Assembly (NCBI GenBank): GCA_012518835.1 | Contig: JAAYRH010000029.1 | Coordinates: forward strand, 1 to 64,000 | Direction of reading: 5' to 3' | Length of the DNA stretch: 64,000 nt | Source of the DNA: Aeromonadales bacterium | Lineage (GTDB): Bacteria > Pseudomonadota > Gammaproteobacteria > Enterobacterales > Aeromonadaceae | Shown here: in pieces, positions 55,065-64,000 of the stretch | Layout: every line of letters starts with the position of its first letter | How positions within the stretch are numbered: position 1 is the stretch's first letter | Made by a program: the position numbers and the translations under genes | The notes under the pieces: model-generated | Database searches by the model: none | The model's input: only the letters and a program-made list of their open reading frames with translations | What the model was told of the DNA's origin: nothing

Positions 55065-55931
55065 TTAAGCAAGCGGAGGTTGTTGCGCTAACACTTCATC
55101 AATATCTTGGGCGCTGTGGCGTGCTGGTAAAATTTCCCAAGGCTCACCCCAGGTACGATTTACAATACGGCCCCGCTGTACCGCAGGACGGGCGGCAATC
55201 TCTTTAGCCCAGCGCTGTACATGAGTATAAGTATCAACTTGCAAAAACGCTGCCGCTTCATACAAGTTACCTAATACTAGGTTGCCATACCAAGGCCAAG
55301 TGGCGATATCGGCAATACTATACTCATCACCGCCTAAATAAGGGCTCTCGGCTAAGCGTTTATCTAACACATCTAGCTGGCGCTTGGCTTCCATGGTAAA
55401 GCGGTCAATGGCGTATTTAATTTTCTCGGGTGCATAATGGTAAAAGTGACCAAAACCGCCCCCTAAATAAGGAGCCGAGCCCTGCAGCCAAAACAACCAG
55501 TTGAGGCTTTCGGTACGTGCTGCCACTTCTTTAGGTAAGAAGTGACCAAATTTCTCTGCCAAATACAACAAAATATGTCCCGACTCAAATACGCGGATCG
55601 GCGGGGTAACCGAAGTATCCCATAAAGCAGGGATCTTTGAGTTGGGGTTAACGTCAACAAAGCCGCTGGAAAACTGCTCGCCATCACCAATGTTAATCAG
55701 GTGAGCATCGTACTCTGCTGCCGTAATGCCTAACGCCAGTAATTCCTCCAATAAAATGGTGACTTTTTGCCCGTTAGGTGTGCCTAACGAATGCAGCTGT
55801 AATGGGTGATCCCCCACCGGCAAAGCTTCTTGATGAGTGGCTCCCGATATGGGTCGATTGGTTTTCGACCAGGTGCTTTCTTGCTGCTCTTTCGCGTCCC
55901 ACACCTTGGGGACTTGGTATTCACTACTCAT
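55065..55931 (-). CDS. yghU: Glutathione S-transferase-like disulfide-bond oxidoreductase (YghU-like)
   Basis: YQVPKVWDAKEQQESTWSKTNRPISGATHQEALPVGDHPLQLHSLGTPNGQKVTILLEELL. Confidence 0.92.
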   Translation of the reverse strand: MSSEYQVPKVWDAKEQQESTWSKTNRPISGATHQEALPVGDHPLQLHSLGTPNGQKVTILLEELLALGITAAEYDAHLINIGDGEQFSSGFVDVNPNSKIPALWDTSVTPPIRVFESGHILLYLAEKFGHFLPKEVAARTESLNWLFWLQGSAPYLGGGFGHFYHYAPEKIKYAIDRFTMEAKRQLDVLDKRLAESPYLGGDEYSIADIATWPWYGNLVLGNLYEAAAFLQVDTYTHVQRWAKEIAARPAVQRGRIVNRTWGEPWEILPARHSAQDIDEVLAQQPPLA

Positions 55932-56006
55932 ACCGTCTCCTATTCATGTAAAATTTAGTAAGATTAAACTGTTAGTTAACCTACGATACACATTTTAGGA
56001 TGCCTT

Positions 56007-56294
56007 ATGAATAGCAAACAATTTAATGCTTCTCTTAATCAAGCCTCGCCACCGGCGGGGTTATCGGCCCCGCTCACGGCATTATGGCTGGCGGCTAATG
56101 ACCAATGGGAAGCAGCGCACGATCAAGTACGCGATAACACCGACCAGCCCTCGGCTTGGGTACACGCTTACTTGCACCATGTAGAAGGGGTACTGTGGAA
56201 TGCCGATTATTGGTATGGCCGTGCTCAGAAAAAGCGCCCCCATTGCACTGTAGAAGAAGAATGGTCGCAGATAGTGAGCGCCTTATTAGACTGA
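56007..56294 (+). CDS. Conserved hypothetical protein
   Basis: Compact ORF with aromatic-rich WVHAYLHHVEGVLWNADYWYGRA motif. Confidence 0.7.
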   Translation: MNSKQFNASLNQASPPAGLSAPLTALWLAANDQWEAAHDQVRDNTDQPSAWVHAYLHHVEGVLWNADYWYGRAQKKRPHCTVEEEWSQIVSALLD

Positions 56295-56313
56295 ACTTGT
56301 GACTCATTAATGA

Positions 56314-57417
56314 TTAAAGAGTCTGCATTTCATAAGCGAGCTCAGACAAAGCATTAGTTACTCGCAAACTGGACTGCTCCATTCGATTTAAGCAGTCCAG
56401 TCCCGCTTGTTGTTTCCCTTCACTAAAAGCGCGTAGCGCTTGAGCGCCCTCTTCGTGTAAGGCTTTATGACTGGCTTCAATCACTTTAAAAGCGTTTAAA
56501 TGACTATAGAGCTGGGCCCCTCGCCCTTGGTAATACCATTCACCTAGACGACAGGTATTATAAGTGGTGACGGGATCAACAAATGACTTGCTTTCAATGC
56601 GCTGGTAAATATTATTTTTCCACAAGGCATGATCAAGCTTAACTCCCTCCAAAAAAGCCGTAGAGGCATTATGTCTAATCACGTTACGCATACTGTCTGC
56701 ATGACGCATCACTTCTTTTGTTACCTCGTCAATTTGTTGGGACGCCGCCGCGATTTCCTCTGTGCTTTCTAAAGATTGCACCACAATGCTATTAATCGCT
56801 TTGCTTTGCTCTAGGACTTGCTGCACCAAACCATTAATATTGCTGCTCGCTTCGTGTGCTTTACTCGCTAAATTACGTACTTCATCGGCTACTACAGCAA
56901 AGCCTCGTCCTTGCTCACCTGCCCGCGCCGCTTCAATGGCCGCATTTAACGCTAATAGGTTCGTTTGCTCCGATATTTCTTGGATCACTGACACAAAGTT
57001 ACTAATTTGACCCGCGGTGTCGGTGAGAATTTCTGAACTTTTAGCACTATTACTGACTTCAGTATTAATTAATGCAGAACGCCGCTTTAAGTTATCAGTC
57101 GCTTGGTAGGTATGGGCAAATACTTCTTCCATGGCGACTAGCTTTTCTTGCTCTTCTAGCAAAGTTTCTGCATTAGACACCATACTTTCACGAATACTAC
57201 TTAGCATTTCTGAGCCTTGTAACAACACGCCCATGGTTTGCTCACATAGCTGCTGTGCGGCAGTTTGTGCTTTAACTTCCACGGTTAATGCTATTATTTC
57301 GTCTTGTTGGGCTGAGAGCTTCTTTTCATAATCAGCAACGGTGGCGGCTAATTGTTGCTCGAATACTTGTAACTGTTTTTTTGCTTTATTACCAAACATC
57401 ATATTCCCTATTAGCAA
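56314..57417 (-). CDS. Soluble methyl-accepting chemotaxis protein with C-terminal CZB domain
   Basis: Signalling hairpin [38 protein letters not shown]; no TM helix; C-terminal [12 protein letters not shown] ... [17 protein letters not shown] ... HKALHEEG. Confidence 0.9.
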   Translation of the reverse strand: MLIGNMMFGNKAKKQLQVFEQQLAATVADYEKKLSAQQDEIIALTVEVKAQTAAQQLCEQTMGVLLQGSEMLSSIRESMVSNAETLLEEQEKLVAMEEVFAHTYQATDNLKRRSALINTEVSNSAKSSEILTDTAGQISNFVSVIQEISEQTNLLALNAAIEAARAGEQGRGFAVVADEVRNLASKAHEASSNINGLVQQVLEQSKAINSIVVQSLESTEEIAAASQQIDEVTKEVMRHADSMRNVIRHNASTAFLEGVKLDHALWKNNIYQRIESKSFVDPVTTYNTCRLGEWYYQGRGAQLYSHLNAFKVIEASHKALHEEGAQALRAFSEGKQQAGLDCLNRMEQSSLRVTNALSELAYEMQTL

Positions 57418-57624
57418 AATAAGATCTAGCGCTACACTTTTATGTAGTACGCCTGCTAAGTCATCTTTTTATTTAGCAGGCGGTATCCACTTTAATTCAG
57501 TATTACATTTGAGAATAAATGATGCTGGGTAAATAAGCATCTATTAAACATCTCAAAGAGAAAGGTTTTGTTATAAATATGCTGTGGGTCACTAAATATT
57601 AAGCTCTTTATTTCACCGTTAAAC

Positions 57625-57756
57625 TTACTCGGCTGTTATTGAACACGTAATCGGTATTAACACTTCATTTCTTCGTAAAAACCATAACTTAAAGAGCGGA
57701 TCATATACACCCAAATCGGTTCGCCCACCACGCAAAAACCGCGTTCTTTTAAGTAC
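57625..57756 (-). pseudogene. Possible C-terminal remnant of a SOUL heme-binding family gene
   Basis: Minus strand reads VLKRTRFLRGGRTDLGVYDPLFKLWFLRRNEVLIPITCSITAE*, resembling the SOUL tail 'YDPPWTPWFLRRNEV'. Confidence 0.45.
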
Positions 57757-58192
57757 TACCTTAAAAAATGAAGTGGAGTATGTCGCAAGCTTGCTTTTAA
57801 AAGCTCAAGGCAGCTGCGCCACGGAATCCACTGAACTCACGGAAAAATCAACATCTAAACAAACCAATACTGGGCAAGATCTTAGATAAAATAAGCTCTT
57901 TCCTTATTGCGCTGGACGACGACAATAACAGCGCTCACTCCAGCTGCCACTGTAGTGGAGCGGCCAGTTAACGAGCCGGCACTTCGCGTAAGGTGAGTAA
58001 TCGCTGATATTTCGCCTCTTTCGTTACCATATTGTTAAAGCATCCACTACCATAACGATTGGCGGTTAGGTTTGTTATTCTTAACGCAATGATACTTATA
58101 ACAATAAACTTAATACCCAGCCATTGCACAAATGTTAAATAGTAAATACAGTACATTAACGGGACTCGCACAGAAACCAATAGGATGACATT

Positions 58193-59683
58193 ATGCGGCA
58201 TACATTGTTTTTGGCGACAAGCTTTGCTTTTTTAGGCAGCCTAGCTAGTACTAGCTTAAGCGCGGCTGAAACAGATGCAAAGCTTATCGAGCAAGGAGAG
58301 TATATTGCACGGGCGGCCGATTGCATGGCTTGTCATGTGGGAGCAGATGGCACTCCTTGGGCAGGAGGAAAGCCTACGGTAACGCCGATGGGGGAAATAA
58401 TAGCGCCTAATATTTCGTCTTCTACTAAATATGGGATTGGTAAATATTCAGTCGCCGATCTCACCAAAGTACTTCGTAAGGGTAAAACCCCTTCTGGCAC
58501 TCACCTTTATCCAGCTATGCCCTACCCTGATTATCAAGGCATGACTGATGATGATATAAAAGCGCTGCACGCTTACTTACAAAGCTTACCCGCGGTAGAA
58601 AAAAAGCCAGACACCAAAACCAATCTGGCTTTTCCCTTTAATATGCGGTTTTTAATGGGCTTTTGGGATAGCCAAAATCTAGGTAAATACCAAGCGCCGA
58701 CCGGGCTTAATGAGCAGCAGGCCCGTGGACAATATATTGTGGACCATCTCGGACACTGTGGCACTTGTCATACTCCTCGTAATAGCCTGATGGGCAGTGA
58801 TTATGAGCACTATTTGGGCGGTGCCCAAGTGGGTAGCTGGTTTGCGCCTAATATTACTAGCGATGAACAGGCGGGTATTGGAAGTTGGAGTGAGCAACAG
58901 CTAGCAGATTACTTTAAAAATGGCCAAATGGGCTACGCTGCTCAAGCCGCAGGTCCAATGGGTGAAGCGGTCCACTACAGTTTGCAATACCTTAGCCAAG
59001 AAGATCGTTTAGCGATGGCAGCATATTTAAAAACCGTACCCGCGATTACCAACGAGGAACAAAAGCAACCCATTTTAAGCACCAGCATTGATGAAGAAGT
59101 GATAGCCCTTGCTCCGGTGGTCTCACCCTCTACTCACTATCCTGAAGATCAGCTCAAAGAACACGGATTAAAGACTAGCGACATTAAAGACCCAGACTCT
59201 CCCGCCGGGCTCTATGAGCTGCATTGTGCCTCTTGCCATAGCAAGGATGGCTATGGGCAGCCAGTCTCTTCTTACGCCAGCCTCAAAGGGAATACCACCT
59301 TACGCAGCACTAATCCAAGAAACTTAGTGGCAGTAATATTAGAAGGGGTGTCTTTTCAAGGCGCTTCGCCTCGCCCGTTAATGCCAGGCTTTAGTGACCG
59401 GCTCGATAACGAACAAATAGCGGCACTGGCCAACTATTTGCGCACTGAGTTTGGCGAGCATGCCGACAGCGATATTGATGCCGAGCAAGTGGCTTATATT
59501 GCCTCTGGAGAGCAAAAAACCTCGGCATTAATCCGCTACGCCCCTTTATTGGCTTGGCTAGGCATTATCGTCGTTATCGTGGCTATTGTCGCGGCGGTAT
59601 GGTTCTGGAGACGTCGTCGTCACCAACCTAGCGTCACGCCTCGTAACGATATTAACTCTACTGATAAAAGGATCGACTCATGA
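58193..59683 (+). CDS. Tri-heme, C-terminally membrane-anchored cytochrome c (alcohol-dehydrogenase cytochrome-subunit-like)
   Basis: Signal peptide; CMACH, CGTCH, CASCH heme motifs; C-terminal TM YAPLLAWLGIIVVIVAIVAAVWFWRRRR. Confidence 0.9.
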   Translation: MRHTLFLATSFAFLGSLASTSLSAAETDAKLIEQGEYIARAADCMACHVGADGTPWAGGKPTVTPMGEIIAPNISSSTKYGIGKYSVADLTKVLRKGKTPSGTHLYPAMPYPDYQGMTDDDIKALHAYLQSLPAVEKKPDTKTNLAFPFNMRFLMGFWDSQNLGKYQAPTGLNEQQARGQYIVDHLGHCGTCHTPRNSLMGSDYEHYLGGAQVGSWFAPNITSDEQAGIGSWSEQQLADYFKNGQMGYAAQAAGPMGEAVHYSLQYLSQEDRLAMAAYLKTVPAITNEEQKQPILSTSIDEEVIALAPVVSPSTHYPEDQLKEHGLKTSDIKDPDSPAGLYELHCASCHSKDGYGQPVSSYASLKGNTTLRSTNPRNLVAVILEGVSFQGASPRPLMPGFSDRLDNEQIAALANYLRTEFGEHADSDIDAEQVAYIASGEQKTSALIRYAPLLAWLGIIVVIVAIVAAVWFWRRRRHQPSVTPRNDINSTDKRIDS

Positions 59684-61293
59684 AGAAAAGTCCCTTAACT
59701 CGGCGCTACCTGCTTACTATGATTGGCAAGACCGCTGGCGCCGGTGCACTTTACTCCGCCATGACGTCGTGGGGTCTAGCTCGGCCCTCGACCTTTACCG
59801 ATGAGCTCGATTTATCTGCCGCCCCCAATGGCAGCAGTGTCCTAGTATTAGGGGCTGGCTTAGGCGGCATGACCGCCGCCTATGAGCTACGTAAAGCGGG
59901 GTATGAAGTCAGTATTTTAGAATATAGCGAACGCCCTGGTGGTCGCTGCTATACCATTCATAGCGGCGACACTTTTACCGACTTATCCGGTGAAACCCAG
60001 CATTGTACCTTTGCACCAGGTAACTACATTAATCCCGGCCCTTGGCGTATTCCTTACCACCATTATGGCGTACTGCACTATTGTAAAAAATTTGGCGTTA
60101 AACTAGAGCCGTTTATTCAGTTAAACTACAACGCCTATGTGCACTCACCCCATGCCTTTGATGGTAAGCCACAACGGGTAAGAGAGGTATTAACCGATGT
60201 GCACGGCTACACTGCTGAGCTACTCGCTAAGGCCACAGATCAAAATGCCCTTGATGAATACTTAACGCCTGAAGACTGTGAGGCCTTATTAGAGCAATTA
60301 GATGACTGGGGTCGCTTAACTGGCGATCATAAATACCAAAAAAGTATAAAAGCCAGTGAGTTTCGTGGCTTTAAAGACTGGCCAGCCGGTGGCTTAATGC
60401 CTAAACCCTCGCCCAGTGAACCTTTAGACTTTAAAGAGCTATTACACTCGGGCTTATGGGGTTTGTTGTTAGATTATTTTAATACCGAATATCAACACGC
60501 CATGTTTGAGCCCCACGGCGGTATGGAGCAAATTGCCCGCGGCTTTGCCAATCAAGTAGGCGATATTATTGACTATCGCTGCCAAGTCACGCGCATTGAA
60601 CAGTCTGACGATAAGGTCACGGTGCATTATATTGACCCTGACAAGCCAGATGAGGTTAAAACCCGTAGCGCCGATTGGTGTGTATGTAACATTCCGTTGT
60701 CGGTGCTTAGCCAAATTCAAGTGGATGCTTCGCCGGCCATGTTGCAAGCCATTGCTGCTATTCCTTATGGCAGCTCCACTAAAACCGGACTGGAGTTTAA
60801 ACGCCGCTTTTGGGAACAAGATGAAAGCATCTTTGGCGGCGTCACCTATACCGATATGCCCATTAAAGTGATCTCTTACCCCGCCTATGATTACTTTAGC
60901 GATGGGCCGGCGGTGCTATTAGGCGCTTACACCATAGAAGATGCCGGCAGTTATACCATGTCGGCGATGACCGGACGCGAACGGGTAGCGGCAGCAGTGG
61001 CTTATGGCAAGCAAATACACCCTCAGTATGAAAAGGAATTTATTTCAGGGGTATCTTGGTCATGGCATCGCTGCCCTTGGACACTGGGTTGTTATGGCCT
61101 GTGGACCGACGAGCTTAGAGAGGCTCACTATGACACCTTGTGCTCTATCGACCATCGCTTAGTACTAACCGGTGAGCATTGCTCTTATATTCCCGCTTGG
61201 ATGGAAGGGGCTATTCTGTCTGGGATGGATGCCACTAAGCGCTTGCACGAAAAAGCCACCGCCATGAAACGCGAACGAGGTGATCATGAATAA
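59680..61293 (+). CDS. Tat-exported FAD-dependent amine oxidase/dehydrogenase family protein
   Basis: LTRRYLLTMIG twin-Arg leader; VLVLGAGLGGMTAAYELRKAGYEVSILEYSERPGGRCYTI; C-terminal GEHCSYIPAWMEGAILSGMDATKRL. Confidence 0.9.
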   Translation: MKKSPLTRRYLLTMIGKTAGAGALYSAMTSWGLARPSTFTDELDLSAAPNGSSVLVLGAGLGGMTAAYELRKAGYEVSILEYSERPGGRCYTIHSGDTFTDLSGETQHCTFAPGNYINPGPWRIPYHHYGVLHYCKKFGVKLEPFIQLNYNAYVHSPHAFDGKPQRVREVLTDVHGYTAELLAKATDQNALDEYLTPEDCEALLEQLDDWGRLTGDHKYQKSIKASEFRGFKDWPAGGLMPKPSPSEPLDFKELLHSGLWGLLLDYFNTEYQHAMFEPHGGMEQIARGFANQVGDIIDYRCQVTRIEQSDDKVTVHYIDPDKPDEVKTRSADWCVCNIPLSVLSQIQVDASPAMLQAIAAIPYGSSTKTGLEFKRRFWEQDESIFGGVTYTDMPIKVISYPAYDYFSDGPAVLLGAYTIEDAGSYTMSAMTGRERVAAAVAYGKQIHPQYEKEFISGVSWSWHRCPWTLGCYGLWTDELREAHYDTLCSIDHRLVLTGEHCSYIPAWMEGAILSGMDATKRLHEKATAMKRERGDHE

Positions 61294-62113
61294 AACAACT
61301 TTTACCTTGCTACTATTAAGCGCTATTGGCTTAAATGCCAATGCCTTTGCCCAACAGCAAACAAGTGATACCAGTACTCAAGAGTCGCCGACTTCGCTAG
61401 CTAAACCAGAAGACGATAAGCAACAAGACAAGCAAGCTACTGCTAACAAAAAGGACTCAAATAAGGCAGAAGATACTAAGCAACAAGACAAGCAAGCTGC
61501 TGCTAAAAAAGAAGACTCAGATAAAACAGAAGACGCTCAGCCACAAGATAAGCAGTCTTCTGCTAAAAAGGAGGACTCAGGTAAAGCAGAAGATACTAAG
61601 CCACAAAGCAAAGCTAACAAGGAGGATAATAAACCTACGCCGAATTTAGTAAAAGAGGCCGCGCAACGTCATACCCCGCCCTGGACCAACGACAGCGCGA
61701 ACATTAACTTACAACAGCCGCGTCTTGCTCTCGATGAAGAGGTGGCTAAACCCTACACGGCAGAAGACTTTACTGTTAAGCCAGAATGGGAAAGACTGTT
61801 TGCCAGTGACGAGCACTTTTCAACTAATAGTGGCGCCGAGCTTTATGAAACCATGTGCCAAGCTTGCCACATGGCAGACGGACAAGGCGCCAAAGGCGTA
61901 GGTTACTTTCCTTCTTTTGTGGGTAACGAGCGACTACGCTCACCAGATTACCCGATCGATGTCGTATTAAACGGTCTGCGTGGAATGCCACACTTTAGCC
62001 ATATGCTCACCGATGAGCAGATCGCTGGGGTAGTGAATCACCTGCGCACCAGCTTTGGCAACCAACTTGACGGTGATACTAACGCCGAGGATGTAGCCCG
62101 GGTTCGCAAGTAA
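61286..62113 (+). CDS. Mono-heme cytochrome c with N-terminal Lys/Gln/Asp-rich repeat linker
   Basis: Signal peptide, charged repeats, then NSGAELYETMCQACHMADGQGAKGVGYFPSFVGN and LRGMPHFSHMLTDEQIAGVVNHLRTSFGN. Confidence 0.88.
   Translation: MNKTTFTLLLLSAIGLNANAFAQQQTSDTSTQESPTSLAKPEDDKQQDKQATANKKDSNKAEDTKQQDKQAAAKKEDSDKTEDAQPQDKQSSAKKEDSGKAEDTKPQSKANKEDNKPTPNLVKEAAQRHTPPWTNDSANINLQQPRLALDEEVAKPYTAEDFTVKPEWERLFASDEHFSTNSGAELYETMCQACHMADGQGAKGVGYFPSFVGNERLRSPDYPIDVVLNGLRGMPHFSHMLTDEQIAGVVNHLRTSFGNQLDGDTNAEDVARVRK
61408..61625 (+). repeat. In-frame tandem repeat, 60-bp period, about 3.5 diverged copies
   Basis: …GATAAGCAACAAGACAAGCAAGCTAC… recurs exactly every 60 nt; protein DKQQDKQATANKKDSNKAEDT / KQQDKQAAAKKEDSDKTEDA / QPQDKQSSAKKEDSGKAEDT. 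Confidence 0.9.
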
Positions 62114-62133
62114 GTGCGATTGAGGGCTCCAGT

Positions 62134-62168
62134 AAAAAAGCCGCCAGCTATCCTGCCGGCGGCTTTTT
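62134..62168. terminator. Rho-independent terminator after cytochrome operon
   Basis: AAAAAAGCCGCC-AGCTATCCTGCC-GGCGGCTTTTT. Confidence 0.82.
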
Positions 62169-62276
62169 ATATTGACGCATTTAATTCAACATGTGTATTA
62201 ACTAATAATGGTCACTGCTCTAAATAAATAAAAGCTCAAAAAAACGGTATACAGCCCAGTTTGCACCGTATTAAAA

Positions 62277-63417
62277 CTACACCTTAAACTGCGTGACCAG
62301 TTGGCGTAATTGCTCAGCCCGCGCCTGTAATCCTTTAATAGCATCCAGTTGTTGCTCGGCATTGTGATGGATGCTGGCAGCGCTGTCTGATATTAAATGG
62401 GCTGACTCATTAATGTGTTCTGCCACCGCGCCCTGCTCTTCAGTAGCTGCGGCCACTTGGTGATTACCTGAGCTAATCGTTTCAAACTTTTGTTTAATAT
62501 TCATTAGCGCTAAGGCAGACTGCTCAGTACTGGCTGCGACTTGCTGGCTACTTGCGGTGCCCTGCTGAATGGCGATGGTAGATTGCTCTGCCGTTTGCTG
62601 TAGCTGAGCAATTTGGTCACGAATTTCTAAGGTCGAGGTTTGAGTGCGCTGGGCTAAATTACGCACTTCATCGGCGACCACGGCAAAGCCACGTCCTTGC
62701 TCACCGGCGCGCGCAGCTTCAATCGCCGCATTTAATGCTAATAAGTTGGTTTGCTCAGAAATATCATTAATAACCTCCACTACCGAGTTAATAGCACCCG
62801 CCTGCTCTGCAAAGTGGTTAATGGTATTTTCAATATCCATCATCACCCCATTTAACTCTTGCATGGTGTGTGAGGTCATCGCCATATTGTCATTAGTGCG
62901 GTGGGTGTCGGCAACGGCAGACTCGGTATCTTGCGCGGTGCGATGAGCAATACCCGACACCTCAGTGATGGTTTGCCCCATTTCGGTAATGGCCGTGGCG
63001 ACCTGATCTGTTTGTCCGCGCTGAATATCCGTAGATGCAAATGTATCGTTCGCCAACTGCGCCAGCTGTTCGATGCCGGTTTGCATCGCCATTTCTGTAT
63101 GTTGGATCTCTGCGACTAACTCTTGAATCGTGCCAATAATGGCATTAAAGCCCTTTGCTAAATGGCCTAATTCATTATCATGACGATCATCGAGGCGGGT
63201 CGTTAAATCACCGCCATTGCCTGACATAGTTAATAAGTCATCACCCACTCGACGAATCGCTTTGCTTAGCGCGTTAGCAAATACCACGGTGAAACCAATA
63301 AACACTAACGTGAGTAACAAGCTGACCCACACAGAAGATGAAATGACTGCGTTTATCGCACCGCTAATACGACCTCGCGCTCTGTATGATGCGCCTTGTT
63401 GGGTATCGGCCCGCTAG
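62277..63417 (-). pseudogene. 5'-truncated methyl-accepting chemotaxis protein (TM2-HAMP-signalling domain only)
   Basis: Reading frame before the called start continues [34 protein letters not shown]… to an in-frame TAG at about 63415; HAMP and [38 protein letters not shown] intact; no ligand-binding domain or TM1. Confidence 0.7.
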
Positions 63418-63570
63418 TGAATTTCTTTATTATCTTTTGTTCTGTTTAATGAGTTATGGTAATAACGACGGTCATCATCGAATCACTTTTACCAAGGCGC
63501 GTCTGCGTAAGCTAGCCCAGAACAGACTGGTTTATAGTCGTAGAGGGGGCTACCCTTCGCCGCTAAGTTG

Positions 63571-64000
63571 TTATTTATAATAAATTTTTTCAGCACTACC
63601 TTTGCCAAAATACTTCTCATATTCTAGCGCCGCATAGGCATCCATCATGCTCGAGATATAGTCCGTGACTAAACGGATTTTAGGCTCGCTAAGGGAACGT
63701 AAATCCGGTGGCAATAAAATATTATCCTTGTTGTACTGTGGATCTGAGTAAACCTTAAATAAGCCACGGATTATATTTTCGCCTCGCCGCTCATAAAGCT
63801 GAATATCCTTCTTGCGTAGTACCGCTTTAAACAGCAGCTTTTTTAACCCTGCCGCCAGCTTACTGTGGTGCTTATAGCCTAATACGCCGTTAACTAAGCC
63901 TATATCGGAGCAAAGGATGTTAACAATTTTTGAGGTCAGCTCTTTTTTGAGTACGATAGCGTATTCTTCAGAGGTGCCCATGCGATCAGCATTCATCGCC
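63571..64000 (-). CDS. C-terminal part of a dGTPase-like (HD) dNTP triphosphohydrolase; runs off the right edge
   Basis: KDIQLYERRGENIIRGLFKVYSD ... ILLPPDLRSLSEPKIRLVTDYISSMMDAYAALEYEKYFG resembles the dGTPase C-terminal domain. Confidence 0.65.
   Translation of the reverse strand, partial: AMNADRMGTSEEYAIVLKKELTSKIVNILCSDIGLVNGVLGYKHHSKLAAGLKKLLFKAVLRKKDIQLYERRGENIIRGLFKVYSDPQYNKDNILLPPDLRSLSEPKIRLVTDYISSMMDAYAALEYEKYFGKGSAEKIYYK

Noticed and set aside
57968-58201. 77-aa minus-strand ORF upstream of the cytochrome operon
   Set aside because: Hydrophobic but with no recognisable family, and it overlaps the probable promoter region and start of the plus-strand cytochrome gene; likely spurious.
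61408-61625. Periodic repeats as a CRISPR array
   Set aside because: The repeats are contiguous, in-frame and coding (charged linker) with no unique spacers.
63386-63580. 64-aa plus-strand ORF between the truncated chemoreceptor and the dGTPase-like gene
   Set aside because: No recognisable domain; it spans the rearrangement junction. Kept only as part of the breakpoint finding.

Overview
The window looks like a gammaproteobacterial chromosome, probably Aeromonadales-like by gene order (inference, not tested). Most of it is a well-conserved core backbone: ssrA-smpB-ratA-rnfH-bamE; purF-cvpA; serS-rarA-lolA-ftsK-lrp-trxB; aat-bpt-infA-clpA-clpS-cspD; glnD; dbpA; yqcC-truC-yqcA; syd-queF-ppnN-xni; rlmM. 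Both ends are accessory. The left edge is a decayed integrative-element scar at ssrA: an integrase cut off at the catalytic-Tyr position, an IS3 OrfA remnant and an XRE antitoxin tail. The right edge has a 5'-truncated chemoreceptor and the C-terminal part of a dGTPase-like gene. The most distinctive locus is 58.2-62.1 kb, a compact three-gene operon: membrane-anchored tri-heme cytochrome c, Tat-exported flavin amine-oxidase-fold protein, and mono-heme cytochrome c with a 60-bp-periodic charged linker. It looks like a periplasmic amine dehydrogenase/cytochrome c electron-transfer system of unknown substrate. Other findings: a 58-aa ribbon-helix-helix ORF missing from the ORF track, two decayed gene remnants (GGDEF and SOUL), two proteins with degenerate GGDEF domains, and a soluble CZB chemoreceptor. 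I saw no CRISPR array, rRNA or tRNA; the only tRNA-like element is tmRNA. All family calls come from reading motifs by eye; no database searches were run.
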